DNA of 64,000 nucleotides from Lachnospiraceae bacterium (GTDB lineage Bacteria; Bacillota; Clostridia; Lachnospirales; Lachnospiraceae): NCBI GenBank assembly GCA_910575475.1, contig CAJTGD010000030.1:1-64000 (forward strand), given 5' to 3'. This document shows positions 55,598 through 63,801 of the stretch, in pieces (positions within the stretch are counted from its first letter, which is position 1; each line of letters starts with the position of its first letter). The notes beneath the pieces are model-generated. The model made no database searches. It saw only the letters and a list, made by a program, of their open reading frames with translations, and was not told the DNA's origin. The translations under genes were made by a program, and so were the position numbers.

Positions 55598-56065
55598 TCA
55601 AAAATCCAGCGCAAGACGGATCAGCGCGATCTCGTTCCTTTGGAATACCTGTTCTGTGTCATCCTCATAGGCAATGGTCACGGTATTTTTGTCAAATGCC
55701 TTCAAGACCCCTTCAAATTCCTTCTGTCCTTCTATGGGACGGTAGGTACGGATCTCCACGTCCTCCCCCAGGCTCCTCTGGAAATCCTTCTCCTTCTTCA
55801 GGGGCCTCCCCAGCCCCGGAGAACTCACTTCAAAAATATAGCTGTCCTCAATATAATCTTTTTCATCCAGTATATCCGAAAACTTCCGGCTGACCGCTTC
55901 ACAGTCATCCACCGTGATCCCCCCCGGCTTGTCGATGTAGGCCCGCAGATACCAGGTGCCTGCCTCCTTGACATATTCTACATCTACCAGCTCAAATCCG
56001 GCTTCCGCCACGATCGGCTCCAAAAGCTCTTCCGTCTTACTCTCATAGTCTTCTCGTCTTGACAC
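55598..56065 (-). CDS. rimP: Ribosome maturation factor RimP
   Basis: A 155-aa protein for 30S assembly. The core GFELVDVEYVKEAGTWYLRA (about residues 23-42) and SYIFEVSSPGLGRPLKKEKD are diagnostic. I start at GTG (VSRREDYESKTEELL) with GGAAG seven bases before; the longer frame to 56134 reads through a hairpin and a homopolymer run. It is the first gene of the operon. Confidence 0.94.
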   Translation of the reverse strand: MSRREDYESKTEELLEPIVAEAGFELVDVEYVKEAGTWYLRAYIDKPGGITVDDCEAVSRKFSDILDEKDYIEDSYIFEVSSPGLGRPLKKEKDFQRSLGEDVEIRTYRPIEGQKEFEGVLKAFDKNTVTIAYEDDTEQVFQRNEIALIRLALDF

Positions 56066-56084
56066 GCTGTAACTTCCTTTCCTG

Positions 56085-56138
56085 AAAAAAAAAAAATGGT
56101 TTTCTCCAACAAAGAAGAGTGAACTTTCGTTCACTCTT
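56085..56138 (-). promoter_or_regulatory. Leader hairpin and U12 tract before rimP
   Basis: On the minus strand AAGAGTGAAC-GAAA-GTTCACTCTT is a 10-bp stem with a GNRA loop (56115-56138). Nineteen bases later 12 consecutive T occur (56085-56096), just before the ribosome binding site. It could be an attenuator or a slippage site. Confidence 0.6.
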
Positions 56139-56167
56139 CCGCCGGGTTCCTTATGTAACTGTCGTCA

Positions 56168-56196
56168 AGTATAGCACCATTTCATAGTAAAATCAA
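56168..56196 (-). promoter_or_regulatory. Promoter of the rimP-nusA-infB operon
   Basis: Minus-strand -35 TTGATT (56191-56196), 17-bp spacer and -10 TATACT (56168-56173). The rest of the gap to 56425 holds an AT-rich leader for the plus-strand gene; a TATAGT at 56267-56272 has no clear -35. Confidence 0.65.
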
Positions 56197-56425
56197 CCTT
56201 TTTCTGAAATGCTGTCCTATTTCTTTTATTTTTAAAAAAATATATCCCTTTTTCACGATAATATGATATAGTATTTATGGGAAAAATGAACCGTCTGTTC
56301 TCAGGAATGGCATAATCTCCATTTTCTTAATAATAGATTACCGTTTCTGACAGATATTATACGCAGACCTGTACTGAACAGTTCCAAAAATTGAATTATG
56401 AGAGTAGCAAAGGAGGATCATCATT

Positions 56426-57793
56426 ATGGAGAATCAATTAATTTGGAAGGATGAGTTTAATATCGGAGTGGACACGATCGACAAGGAACATAAACGTCTC
56501 TTCAAGATCATCAACAAGCTCTTCACATTCACTGAGGAGGAAAAGAAAAGCCAGTGGGCATGCCAGGAAGGAATCAAGTTCTTCAAGGATCATGCCATGA
56601 AGCATTTTGCAGATGAAGAAGAATATATGGCATCTATTGATTATAAAGACATTAGCACACACAAGCATATCCATGCCTGCTTCCGAAATAAAACGCTTCC
56701 GGCATTGGAAGAGGAGCTGGAGCGTTCAGACTATTCCCCTGAGTCTGTTGATCATTTTCTGGGGGTCTGTGCCGGATGGCTGATCGGGCATACTCTCACA
56801 GAAGACCGTGCGATCGCAGGAGAAGACAGCAGCAAGTGGGGAAACCTCCTCCCAAGCGATGAACTGGATGCCATGCAGAAGACGATCGTTCAGCTTATAT
56901 ATGATATGTTTCAGCTGGAGTCCAGCCTGATCAGTGATGTCTACGGCGGAGAAAAATTTGGCAAAGGAGTATATTACCGCCTGGTCTATGGTACAAAGCA
57001 GGATGAAAGATGGGAGATCATACTGGTCTTTGAAGAAAAGCTTCTGATCAATACTGTAGGAAAAGTCCTGGGACTCCAGACAAATAAACTGGATTCCATG
57101 CTGGTCAATGCAGCAAGATATACGGCACAGCAGTTTGTCGGACGCATCAGAGAGCATCTTCCGGATGTAGATCTGCAGGAAATGCAGGAGGAAAATCTAC
57201 TCACCTATGAGCAGTTCCAAAATGTATTTGAAAACCAAAATCCCCAGGTCAGCCTGTTGTTCGACACTGGCGCAGGATATTTCGCGTTTTGCGCCATTGC
57301 ACCGCATCTGCTCCAAAGTGGGGTAGGAACTGCGATCAGCTCAGAGAATGCAATTTCCCAAATCGAAGATTACCTGACGCAGAGAGAAGCCAGCAAATCA
57401 GAGGAAAGGCCAAAAATACTTGTGGTTGATGATTCCATGACCATACGCCAGGGCATAAAGCAATTGCTGGGAGAGGATTATGAGGTCGCAATGGCCGCGT
57501 CCGGAGTTGCAGCCATCCGTTCCATCACTCTCAACAGGCCGGATCTGGTCTTGCTTGACTACGAGATGCCGGTCTGCAACGGCAAGCAGGTATTGGAGAT
57601 GATCCGTTCCGATGATTCACTTGCAGAGCTTCCGGTTTTCTTCCTGACCGGCAGAGTTGATCCTGAAAGTGTAAAAAAGGTCATTCCGTTAAAGCCTGAG
57701 GGCTATCTGTCAAAATATCTAAAGCCTGAGGACATCCGAAAAAATATTGACAGTTTTTTTGAAAGAAAAAAAGCGTCATCGACCGATGAATGA
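56426..57793 (+). CDS. Bacteriohemerythrin-CheX-like-response regulator fusion
   Basis: A 455-aa soluble three-domain protein. Residues 1-130 are a bacteriohemerythrin with all seven di-iron ligand positions: H22, H60, E64, H79, H83, H122 and D127. Residues about 140-320 resemble a CheX/CheC-type phosphatase (MLVNAARYTAQQFVGRI). Residues 330-450 are a receiver domain with D335/D336, phospho-acceptor D378, T408 and K430. It could sense O2 or iron and relay it through a phosphorylated receiver, but no kinase or chemotaxis gene is nearby. SD AAAGGAGG. It stands alone, ended by a terminator. Confidence 0.88.
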   Translation: MENQLIWKDEFNIGVDTIDKEHKRLFKIINKLFTFTEEEKKSQWACQEGIKFFKDHAMKHFADEEEYMASIDYKDISTHKHIHACFRNKTLPALEEELERSDYSPESVDHFLGVCAGWLIGHTLTEDRAIAGEDSSKWGNLLPSDELDAMQKTIVQLIYDMFQLESSLISDVYGGEKFGKGVYYRLVYGTKQDERWEIILVFEEKLLINTVGKVLGLQTNKLDSMLVNAARYTAQQFVGRIREHLPDVDLQEMQEENLLTYEQFQNVFENQNPQVSLLFDTGAGYFAFCAIAPHLLQSGVGTAISSENAISQIEDYLTQREASKSEERPKILVVDDSMTIRQGIKQLLGEDYEVAMAASGVAAIRSITLNRPDLVLLDYEMPVCNGKQVLEMIRSDDSLAELPVFFLTGRVDPESVKKVIPLKPEGYLSKYLKPEDIRKNIDSFFERKKASSTDE

Positions 57794-57833
57794 TCATGAC
57801 AGGATATAAAAGAATCGTGTCTTATAAATATAC

Positions 57834-57876
57834 AGGTGTGTTAAATAGTCTTCCATGATTATTAACACACCTTTTC
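57834..57876 (+). terminator. Terminator of the hemerythrin fusion gene
   Basis: AGGTGTGTTAA (57834-57844) pairs with TTAACACACCT (57862-57872), then TTTCT. The arms can also serve the convergent gene at 57888. Confidence 0.8.
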
Positions 57877-57887
57877 TCTTCCCTCTG

Positions 57888-58694
57888 TTAATCAGCATGA
57901 TCCGCAAGCGTTCCCAGAAGGTCCTCCAGCACATCTTCCACCGAATCCGTCACATAGGTAGAATAATAGGAGATCCCCGGCGCACAGTTGGACATGGCAT
58001 AGCTGGTTCCCACGGTCTGCAGCATCTCCACATCATTATACTGGTCGCCGAAGGCTATGCATTCCTCCGGCCTGATCTTCAGCACATCCAAGAGCTTGAG
58101 CAGGGCCGTTCCCTTGTTTGTCCCCGGGGCAATAAAATCGATCCATATATTCCCCGAGGTCACGACCTTGATCTCTGACCCGAACTTTTTTTTCAGGTGG
58201 TGGAGATATTTGTCTATGATATGCGGGCCGTCCTTCATATTGCAGATGGCGATCTTCAGGATCGGCCCTTCCACCTCCCGGACATCCTTCACGATCCGCG
58301 TCGTATTTTTCATGACATTGACGATATGGTTCACAAAATCCGGGTCATTGTCTTCGATAAAGCAGGCGTCCTCACGGGATACCACGATCTCGAATATCCC
58401 GTCCTTTTTCACTTCATCGATGATCTGCCGGATCAGCTCCGGTGCGATCACGGTGCGGGAGATCACCTTTCCCTCATGGATGCAGATGGAACCATTCTCC
58501 GCAATATAGGAAATCTGATCCTTCACGGGCTGAAAAAGATTGACTTCATTGTCATACTGACGGCCACTGGAAGCCACAAACACAATCCCCTTTTCCGTCA
58601 GCCTCCGCACCAGTTCCATGGCGCGGGGGGTCAGCTCCTGCGCCCCGTTCTGAAGCAGTGTCCCGTCCAGATCGCTTGCAACTAATTTTATCAT
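57888..58694 (-). CDS. HAD-family (Cof-type) phosphatase
   Basis: A 268-aa Cof/YbdK-like HAD phosphatase. Motif I DLDGTLL (residues 8-14) holds the two catalytic aspartates, and motif IV is FGDQYNDVEML. A cap domain lies between. Sugar-phosphate or FMN substrates are typical; the actual one is unknown. I start at ATG of MIKLVASDLDGTLL; an ATG four codons upstream is possible. It lies downstream of the cytidylate-kinase-like gene. Confidence 0.9.
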   Translation of the reverse strand: MIKLVASDLDGTLLQNGAQELTPRAMELVRRLTEKGIVFVASSGRQYDNEVNLFQPVKDQISYIAENGSICIHEGKVISRTVIAPELIRQIIDEVKKDGIFEIVVSREDACFIEDNDPDFVNHIVNVMKNTTRIVKDVREVEGPILKIAICNMKDGPHIIDKYLHHLKKKFGSEIKVVTSGNIWIDFIAPGTNKGTALLKLLDVLKIRPEECIAFGDQYNDVEMLQTVGTSYAMSNCAPGISYYSTYVTDSVEDVLEDLLGTLADHAD

Positions 58695-58731
58695 ATGCTG
58701 TACCATCCCTTCAAATCAACCTTCGCGGATC

Positions 58732-59349
58732 TCATGCCTCCTGGGGCAGTCCGAACTTCATCCGGGCGGCCACGGCCAGATACCGGGCTGTAGCCTCTAC
58801 CCCCATGGTATTGCTGTCGATCAGGATGTCCTTATACTCTTTATCCTCCGCCAGATATCCGGAATATTCCAAGGAATAGGAGTCCCGCATCTCGTCGATC
58901 TCCCGCAGGGCCTTGCGGCTGTCCTCCTCCGTGCGTCCCAGCACCTCCATGCAGTATTTAAGCCTTGCCTTATACTCTGCGAAAATGTAGATATGCAGGG
59001 CGTTCTCTTCCTCGGAAAGGATATAATCAGAGCAGCGCCCGACGACCACACAGCTCCCCTTCTTCACCACCCGCTTCATGAATTCCGACTGCACCTCAAA
59101 GATCTCATCCTGGGTATTGCTGCTGTTCCTTGCCATTGCAAACGGGATCCGTGTCGCAGGCTGGGGCTGGCGCACGGCCGTCTCCTCTTCCCTCTCCACC
59201 ACATCCTCCGGAATCGACAGTTCCTCCGCCGCTTCCTGGATCATCTCACCGTCATAGCAGGGAACTCCCAGGATCTCACTCAGGCGCTTTGCAATCTCGC
59301 GTCCATGGCTGGCAAACTGTCTGTTCACGGTAATCACAAATCGGTCCAT
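58732..59349 (-). CDS. Cytidylate kinase-like protein
   Basis: A 205-aa P-loop nucleotide kinase-like protein of the cytidylate kinase-like family common in Clostridia. The N-terminal ITVNRQFASHGREIAKRLSE replaces the standard GxxxxGKS loop, and GSCVVVGRCSDYIL (about 97-110) is typical. Its substrate is unknown. I start at ATG of MDRFVITVNRQFASHG with GGAGG upstream. A promoter (minus-strand TTGTGA-17 bp-TAGAAT, 59480-59508) drives it and the HAD gene. Confidence 0.85.
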   Translation of the reverse strand: MDRFVITVNRQFASHGREIAKRLSEILGVPCYDGEMIQEAAEELSIPEDVVEREEETAVRQPQPATRIPFAMARNSSNTQDEIFEVQSEFMKRVVKKGSCVVVGRCSDYILSEEENALHIYIFAEYKARLKYCMEVLGRTEEDSRKALREIDEMRDSYSLEYSGYLAEDKEYKDILIDSNTMGVEATARYLAVAARMKFGLPQEA

Positions 59350-59479
59350 ATCTGTTCCTCCATTCTTCACTCCGAATCCTCTGAACTGCATGGAAATGAC
59401 TGATACAGTTCCTCCCCGGTCATCCTTTGTACCCGAAGCACTCCACTCCTAAAACTATGTTCTAAAAACCCCGCTGTAT

Positions 59480-59508
59480 ATTCTACAACATAAATCTGAA
59501 AATCACAA
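59480..59508 (-). promoter_or_regulatory. Promoter of the cytidylate-kinase-like/HAD pair
   Basis: Minus-strand -35 TTGTGA and -10 TAGAAT with a 17-bp spacer, about 130 bases before the start. Confidence 0.5.
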
Positions 59509-59545
59509 GAACCAATTTACATGTCAGCCGCAGCTTTACTGGCCG

Positions 59546-59576
59546 GGAGCCTTGCAGCAAGGTACAAGGCTCCGTG
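59546..59576 (-). terminator. Stem-loop after the NhaC gene
   Basis: Minus strand GGAGCCTTG...CAAGGCTCC (9-bp arms). No T-run follows, so termination is only possible. Confidence 0.5.
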
Positions 59577-59616
59577 AACAGTAACGGCTCCGTCGCTTTC
59601 TCACATGCGCAAAGAC

Positions 59617-60972
59617 TCACATGACCGCCCCTGTGATCATGAACCCCACGATCGCCAGCGCACACGCAATGATATTATACGGAAGCTGGGACAGCGCGTG
59701 CTCCATACTGTCGATCCCTGCGCTCTGAGCCGCAAGAAGGGTTGCATCCGAATAAAAACAGGCATGGCTTCCGAAGGTTCCTCCGGAGATGACCGCCGCC
59801 ATGATCAGCACCGGGTTCGCCCCGATCACAGACCCCAGCGGAAATACGATGGGGGTAATGATGGAGCTCATGCCCCAGTCCGATCCGGTGGTAAACGCAA
59901 GGACTGCCCCAAGCGCGAACACCATGGCCGGAAAAACGGCCGGGAACAGCAGAGGCTCCGTCTTCTCCACGATATACTCCGTCATCCCCATCCGCCCGCA
60001 GATGTCCTTGAGTACAAAGGTCACCAGGAGCATGGTCAGGACCGGAAGCATGTCGCTGAACCCCTGGATGGTATTATTCATGAATTCGTCCACCGTAAGG
60101 ACCTTACGCGGAACATAGAGTATAAAGCATACGACCAGCGCTACTACGACAGACGCCAGGATGTCGCCGGTTGCCACCGCCAGCCCCACAAGCACTCCCA
60201 TGGGGATCAGGAAATACCAGATATTGCCGTCCGTATCCTGGTCATAAACCGTTGCGTGGTTGAATTTCCGGCTGAAATCCGAATACACCTTTCCAGTCTC
60301 TTCCACCCTCTGGAACGCCTTTTTCATCGGGCCCAGCCTGGGCATCACTCCCATAGCGAAGAGGAATACAAATACCAGCGTAATGATCGGATAAAAACAG
60401 AAGGGAACCGCTTTCAGATAAGCCGCCATCGGGGACGTGACCCCGATCGCCTTCACACTTTCCTGCTCAAAAAACAGGTTCGCGTAGAATACCGCCCATG
60501 TCGAGATGGGCAGGAGCACACACACCGGCGCCCCGGTGGAATTCAGCACATATGCCAGCGATTCACGTGGCAGCTTCCTGTCGTCGTAGATTTTCTTCAT
60601 GCATGCCCCGATGGACAATACATTCAGGTAGTCATCCACAAAGATCAGGATTCCCATGATATATGTGGTAAGAAACGTTTTTTTGTCGCTGCTGCATATT
60701 TTTGCAAGATATTTGGAGAAGCCAAAGCTTCCTCTGGAAGCCGTAAGCTGCGCGATCAGCGCGCCGAACATCAGGCACACCAGAAATACCCAGACCTCCT
60801 CCGCAAGCATTTCCTGTAATACCACGCACCACTGCGCAAGGAAATTCCCTTTAAAGGCAAAAAATGCTGCCACAAGAGAGCCTAGCAGCATACACTCTAC
60901 CGTTCTTCTTGTCTTGATTGCCCCTATAATAATGCAGACAGTTATTATGATTGCGATTAATCCTTGATCCAT
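59617..60972 (-). CDS. NhaC-type Na+/H+ antiporter family protein
   Basis: A 451-aa membrane protein with about ten or eleven helices and the NhaC-family pattern (IFVDDYLNVLSIGACMKKIYDD near residues 109-130; FTTGSDWGMSSIITPIVFPL; SGGTFGSHACFYSD). Transport of Na+/H+ or of an amine or amino acid is possible in this family. I start at ATG of MDQGLIAIIITVCII, with GGAGAAG upstream. It lies downstream of the agmatine cluster on the same strand but behind a strong hairpin terminator. Confidence 0.88.
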   Translation of the reverse strand: MDQGLIAIIITVCIIIGAIKTRRTVECMLLGSLVAAFFAFKGNFLAQWCVVLQEMLAEEVWVFLVCLMFGALIAQLTASRGSFGFSKYLAKICSSDKKTFLTTYIMGILIFVDDYLNVLSIGACMKKIYDDRKLPRESLAYVLNSTGAPVCVLLPISTWAVFYANLFFEQESVKAIGVTSPMAAYLKAVPFCFYPIITLVFVFLFAMGVMPRLGPMKKAFQRVEETGKVYSDFSRKFNHATVYDQDTDGNIWYFLIPMGVLVGLAVATGDILASVVVALVVCFILYVPRKVLTVDEFMNNTIQGFSDMLPVLTMLLVTFVLKDICGRMGMTEYIVEKTEPLLFPAVFPAMVFALGAVLAFTTGSDWGMSSIITPIVFPLGSVIGANPVLIMAAVISGGTFGSHACFYSDATLLAAQSAGIDSMEHALSQLPYNIIACALAIVGFMITGAVM

Positions 60973-61003
60973 AGGCTTCTCCAATCGTTTTTGGTGTATA
61001 CAT

Positions 61004-61053
61004 AAAAAGGGCGTATCGGGAAAAAATTGTTTTGTTTTTCCGTAACGCCCTTT
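61004..61053 (-). terminator. Terminator between the carbamate kinase relic and the NhaC gene
   Basis: Minus strand AAAGGGCGT...ACGCCCTTT with an extended A/T inner stem (GGAAAAA/TTTTTCC), followed by TTTTTAT. It probably ends the agmatine operon. Confidence 0.8.
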
Positions 61054-61119
61054 CATAAATATTTTTAAAGGAATTATGGCAGTTTTCAGCAAAATCCGAG
61101 GCCGTTTTTCACGATTCTC

Positions 61120-61249
61120 CTACGCAAATGTGATCACAGTACCGGTCTTGCCTTCCAGTGCGTCGGACTTCAAGCTGTCCCTCTGCTGTCGGTGCACTGT
61201 TCTTTGATTGAAGGGCATTTCCGCCCAATGCGATTACAATCTTGGACAT
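61120..61249 (-). pseudogene. Carbamate kinase relic with internal deletion
   Basis: ATG at 61249 after GGAGG opens MSKIVIALGGNALQSKNSAP, then TAEGQLE: the carbamate kinase N-terminus. Near 61170 the reading frame changes and the end reads SDALEGKTGTVITFA before TAG (61120-61122), like the carbamate kinase C-terminus. The middle, about 250-270 residues, is missing. The two ends are out of frame, so no kinase is made. It lies directly after the putrescine carbamoyltransferase gene, the normal place for aguC/arcC. Confidence 0.85.
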
Positions 61250-61263
61250 TTTTTTACCTCCGA

Positions 61264-62304
61264 TCAGTTGATGCCTCTCTCAGCCATGAATTTCTCAAGC
61301 TGCTCTTTTGCCGCCGCGATCTGAAGCTCTGACGGAGCTGCTTCTCTCTGATACTGTGTCAGGTATACCAGAAGTCCTCTCATCGCGGTCAGACGGTTTC
61401 CAGCCTCGTCCCAGCACAGGGAGGAATCAGAATCTGCAACCTCATCCGTCACGTCCTCGCCTCTGGTTGCCGGCAGGCAGTGCATGAACTTGCATCCGAT
61501 ATTTCCAAGGCTCATCAGGTCTCTGTTTACCTGGTAGTCGCCGAATACGCGTACACGCTCTTCCTTCGGCATCTCATTTTCATACAGGCCGTACCATACG
61601 TCTGTGTAAATGAAGTCCGCGCCCTTGACATCTTCTCTGTTGTCAGAGGTCAGGAAGGTTGCTCCGCTTTCCTTGCAGTTCTCTTCGATCTTCGCCAGGC
61701 AGGCCGCGCTGGGGCTGTCCTGAAGCTGATGTCCCTTCGGTCCGTAGTGTACGAACTTCATGCCGAGCTTGGTGGTGATCATCGCCAGAGATGCGCAGAC
61801 CTGTGTTGCGTCGCCTACGAATACCACCTTGCAGTCTTCCAGTTTCTTTCCTCTCGGAAGGTTCTCAACGATCGTACAGAGGTCGCCGATCTCCTGGGTC
61901 GGATGATTGTAATCAGACATTCCGTTGAGTACCGGGATGGAGCAGGCACTTGCCAGGTCAGCTACTGTCTTGTGCTCGATCACACGCGCCATTACGATAT
62001 CGATCAGCTGGGACAGAACCTTTCCTGTATCACCGATGGTCTCGTGTCCGCCTAACTGGATCATGCCAGGTCCAAGGTACTGTGCGTGTCCGCCCAGCTG
62101 TTCCATAGCAGTCTCAAAGGATACACGGGTTCTTGTGGAGGACTGCTGGAAGATCATTCCCAGAGTCTTGCCCTTCATGAGCGGCGGATTGTAGCCGGCC
62201 TTGATGCTCTTCTTGATCTCCAGGGAAAGGTGGATGATGTCAAGCAGTTCTTCCTTTGTGAAATCCATTGTGTCGATGAAGTGTCTTACGCCATTTGCAT
62301 ACAT
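61264..62304 (-). CDS. ptcA: Putrescine carbamoyltransferase
   Basis: A 346-aa carbamoyltransferase. Carbamoyl-phosphate is bound by [20 protein letters not shown] (about residues 54-73), and the substrate side has [14 protein letters not shown] and [15 protein letters not shown]. The LPATRG form and overall match to enterococcal AguB/PTC favour putrescine over ornithine; it turns N-carbamoylputrescine and phosphate into putrescine and carbamoyl phosphate. The gene lies between agmatine deiminase and the carbamate kinase relic. Confidence 0.9.
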   Translation of the reverse strand: MYANGVRHFIDTMDFTKEELLDIIHLSLEIKKSIKAGYNPPLMKGKTLGMIFQQSSTRTRVSFETAMEQLGGHAQYLGPGMIQLGGHETIGDTGKVLSQLIDIVMARVIEHKTVADLASACSIPVLNGMSDYNHPTQEIGDLCTIVENLPRGKKLEDCKVVFVGDATQVCASLAMITTKLGMKFVHYGPKGHQLQDSPSAACLAKIEENCKESGATFLTSDNREDVKGADFIYTDVWYGLYENEMPKEERVRVFGDYQVNRDLMSLGNIGCKFMHCLPATRGEDVTDEVADSDSSLCWDEAGNRLTAMRGLLVYLTQYQREAAPSELQIAAAKEQLEKFMAERGIN

Positions 62305-62470
62305 AGTTGTAATCTCCTTTTTCTTTTATATATTTTTTTATTTGGTTAACAAAGTTATTTTTTTGTTCCCGCAGGCGGGGTGCCCGCGGGATATGCCATA
62401 TGTTCCGATTGTCTGTATCGTCTTTTGCAAAACCACGGTCCGCAGATGATCCACCGCAAACGCAGGTTTC

Positions 62471-63574
62471 TTACTTCGCCTTCGGCTGCTGCTGTGTGAT
62501 GCAGTGGATGTTTCCGCCGCCGTAAGCAACCTCTGTTGTCTGTACGCCCACGATCTTGCGGTCCGGATAGATCTCCTGCATCTGTTTTACTGCAAGCTCA
62601 TCATTCTCATCGCCGTACTGCGGCAGGATGATCGCTCCGTTTACGATCAGGTAGTTCAGATAAGAAGCGATGGAAACCTCGCCTTCCTCACGCGGGATCG
62701 CGCCTTCTGAATAATCGATCGTGTCTGCGTCCTTTAAGTAGCAGGGCTCTTTTGTCATGCACAGCTTATGTACTTTCAGCTTGCGGCCCTTTGCGTCTGT
62801 CTGCTCACACAGGAACTTATACGCATCCTGTGCCTGCTGATAGAACGGATGATTCTCATCATCTGTATAGATACAAACCACTTCGCCCGGAGCAACAAAG
62901 CAAGCCACGTCGTCAATGTGTCCGTTGGTCTCATAGGGATCGATCCCGTCTTTTACCCAGATCACTTTATCTGCATTCAGATAATCTTTCAGGATCTGCT
63001 CTAATTCATCCTTGCTCTTGTCCGGATTTCTGCTCTCATGAAGCAGGCACATCTCAGTCGTGAGAACCGTTCCCTCACCGTCTGTATGGATGGAGCCGCC
63101 TTCCAGGACGATACCCGGTCTGTAGCTGTCAGCCCCGGCGATCTCACACATCTTGCGTGCGATCATTGCATCCTGATCCCATGGGAAGTAAAGTCCGTCG
63201 ATCAATCCGCCGTAAGCGTTAAAATCCCAGTCAACCGCTCTTAAGCCGCCCTTGTCGTTGATCAGGAAGGTCGCTCCTGTATCACGGATCCAGGAATCGT
63301 CGTTGGTCATCTCGATAATGCTGATATTATCGGTTCCTCCCAGACGGGCGATCGCATTCTCATACTGAGCAGGCGGTACACACATCTTTACCGGTTCAAA
63401 TTCCGCGATCGCTTTTGCAACCTCACAGTAAGCTACCTGTGCCGGCTTTGCGCCCAGACGCCAGTTGTCATTTCTCCAGGGCCACAGCATCCATATGCAC
63501 TCCTGCTCTTCAAATTCTCCCGGCATACGATAGCCGTCCTGCTTTGGGGTTGTCCCTTCAATTCTTTTTGCCAT
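62471..63574 (-). CDS. aguA: Agmatine deiminase
   Basis: A 367-aa guanidino-group hydrolase that turns agmatine into N-carbamoylputrescine and ammonia. The substrate residues in NDDSWIRDTGATF, ETNGHIDDVACF (His) and the catalytic Cys in GGGNIHCITQQQPK (near the C-terminus) identify it. I start at ATG of MAKRIEGTTPKQDGY with AAAGGA upstream; a 46-residue extension in frame is rejected. A GC-rich hairpin lies in the gap before it. Confidence 0.94.
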   Translation of the reverse strand: MAKRIEGTTPKQDGYRMPGEFEEQECIWMLWPWRNDNWRLGAKPAQVAYCEVAKAIAEFEPVKMCVPPAQYENAIARLGGTDNISIIEMTNDDSWIRDTGATFLINDKGGLRAVDWDFNAYGGLIDGLYFPWDQDAMIARKMCEIAGADSYRPGIVLEGGSIHTDGEGTVLTTEMCLLHESRNPDKSKDELEQILKDYLNADKVIWVKDGIDPYETNGHIDDVACFVAPGEVVCIYTDDENHPFYQQAQDAYKFLCEQTDAKGRKLKVHKLCMTKEPCYLKDADTIDYSEGAIPREEGEVSIASYLNYLIVNGAIILPQYGDENDELAVKQMQEIYPDRKIVGVQTTEVAYGGGNIHCITQQQPKAK

Positions 63575-63693
63575 TTTTGTTTCATCCTTTCTTTCATATT
63601 GATTTATTTTTAAGTCCGTAACAGGACTTATTCGCGATATTTTCTGTCTGCCCGATTGCCTTTGCGCTTCCGGACATCCGCAAGCTTTGTTTT

Positions 63694-63725
63694 CCCGCGC
63701 CGCGCGGCACATGACACGGCGCGGG
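63694..63725 (-). promoter_or_regulatory. GC-rich stem-loop between permease and aguA
   Basis: CCCGCGCCG (63694-63702) pairs with CGGCGCGGG (63717-63725). No T-run follows; it may stabilise or process the mRNA. A smaller AAGTCC/GGACTT hairpin lies at 63611-63628. Confidence 0.5.
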
Positions 63726-63801
63726 ACCAGTTAAAATGATAGTTTTCAGCTATGAAGCACTTCACTGCCGGATTCCGGCCGTTTCTGTGCGGATTCTGTC
63801 T

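Noticed and set aside
56066-56134. Longer RimP start
   Set aside because: It would translate the leader hairpin and the U12 run; GTG at 56065 has a proper ribosome binding site.
61120-61249. Functional small protein from the carbamate kinase remnant
   Set aside because: The 40-odd-codon frame is a fusion of a true N-terminus with out-of-frame sequence, so it is best seen as a relic.
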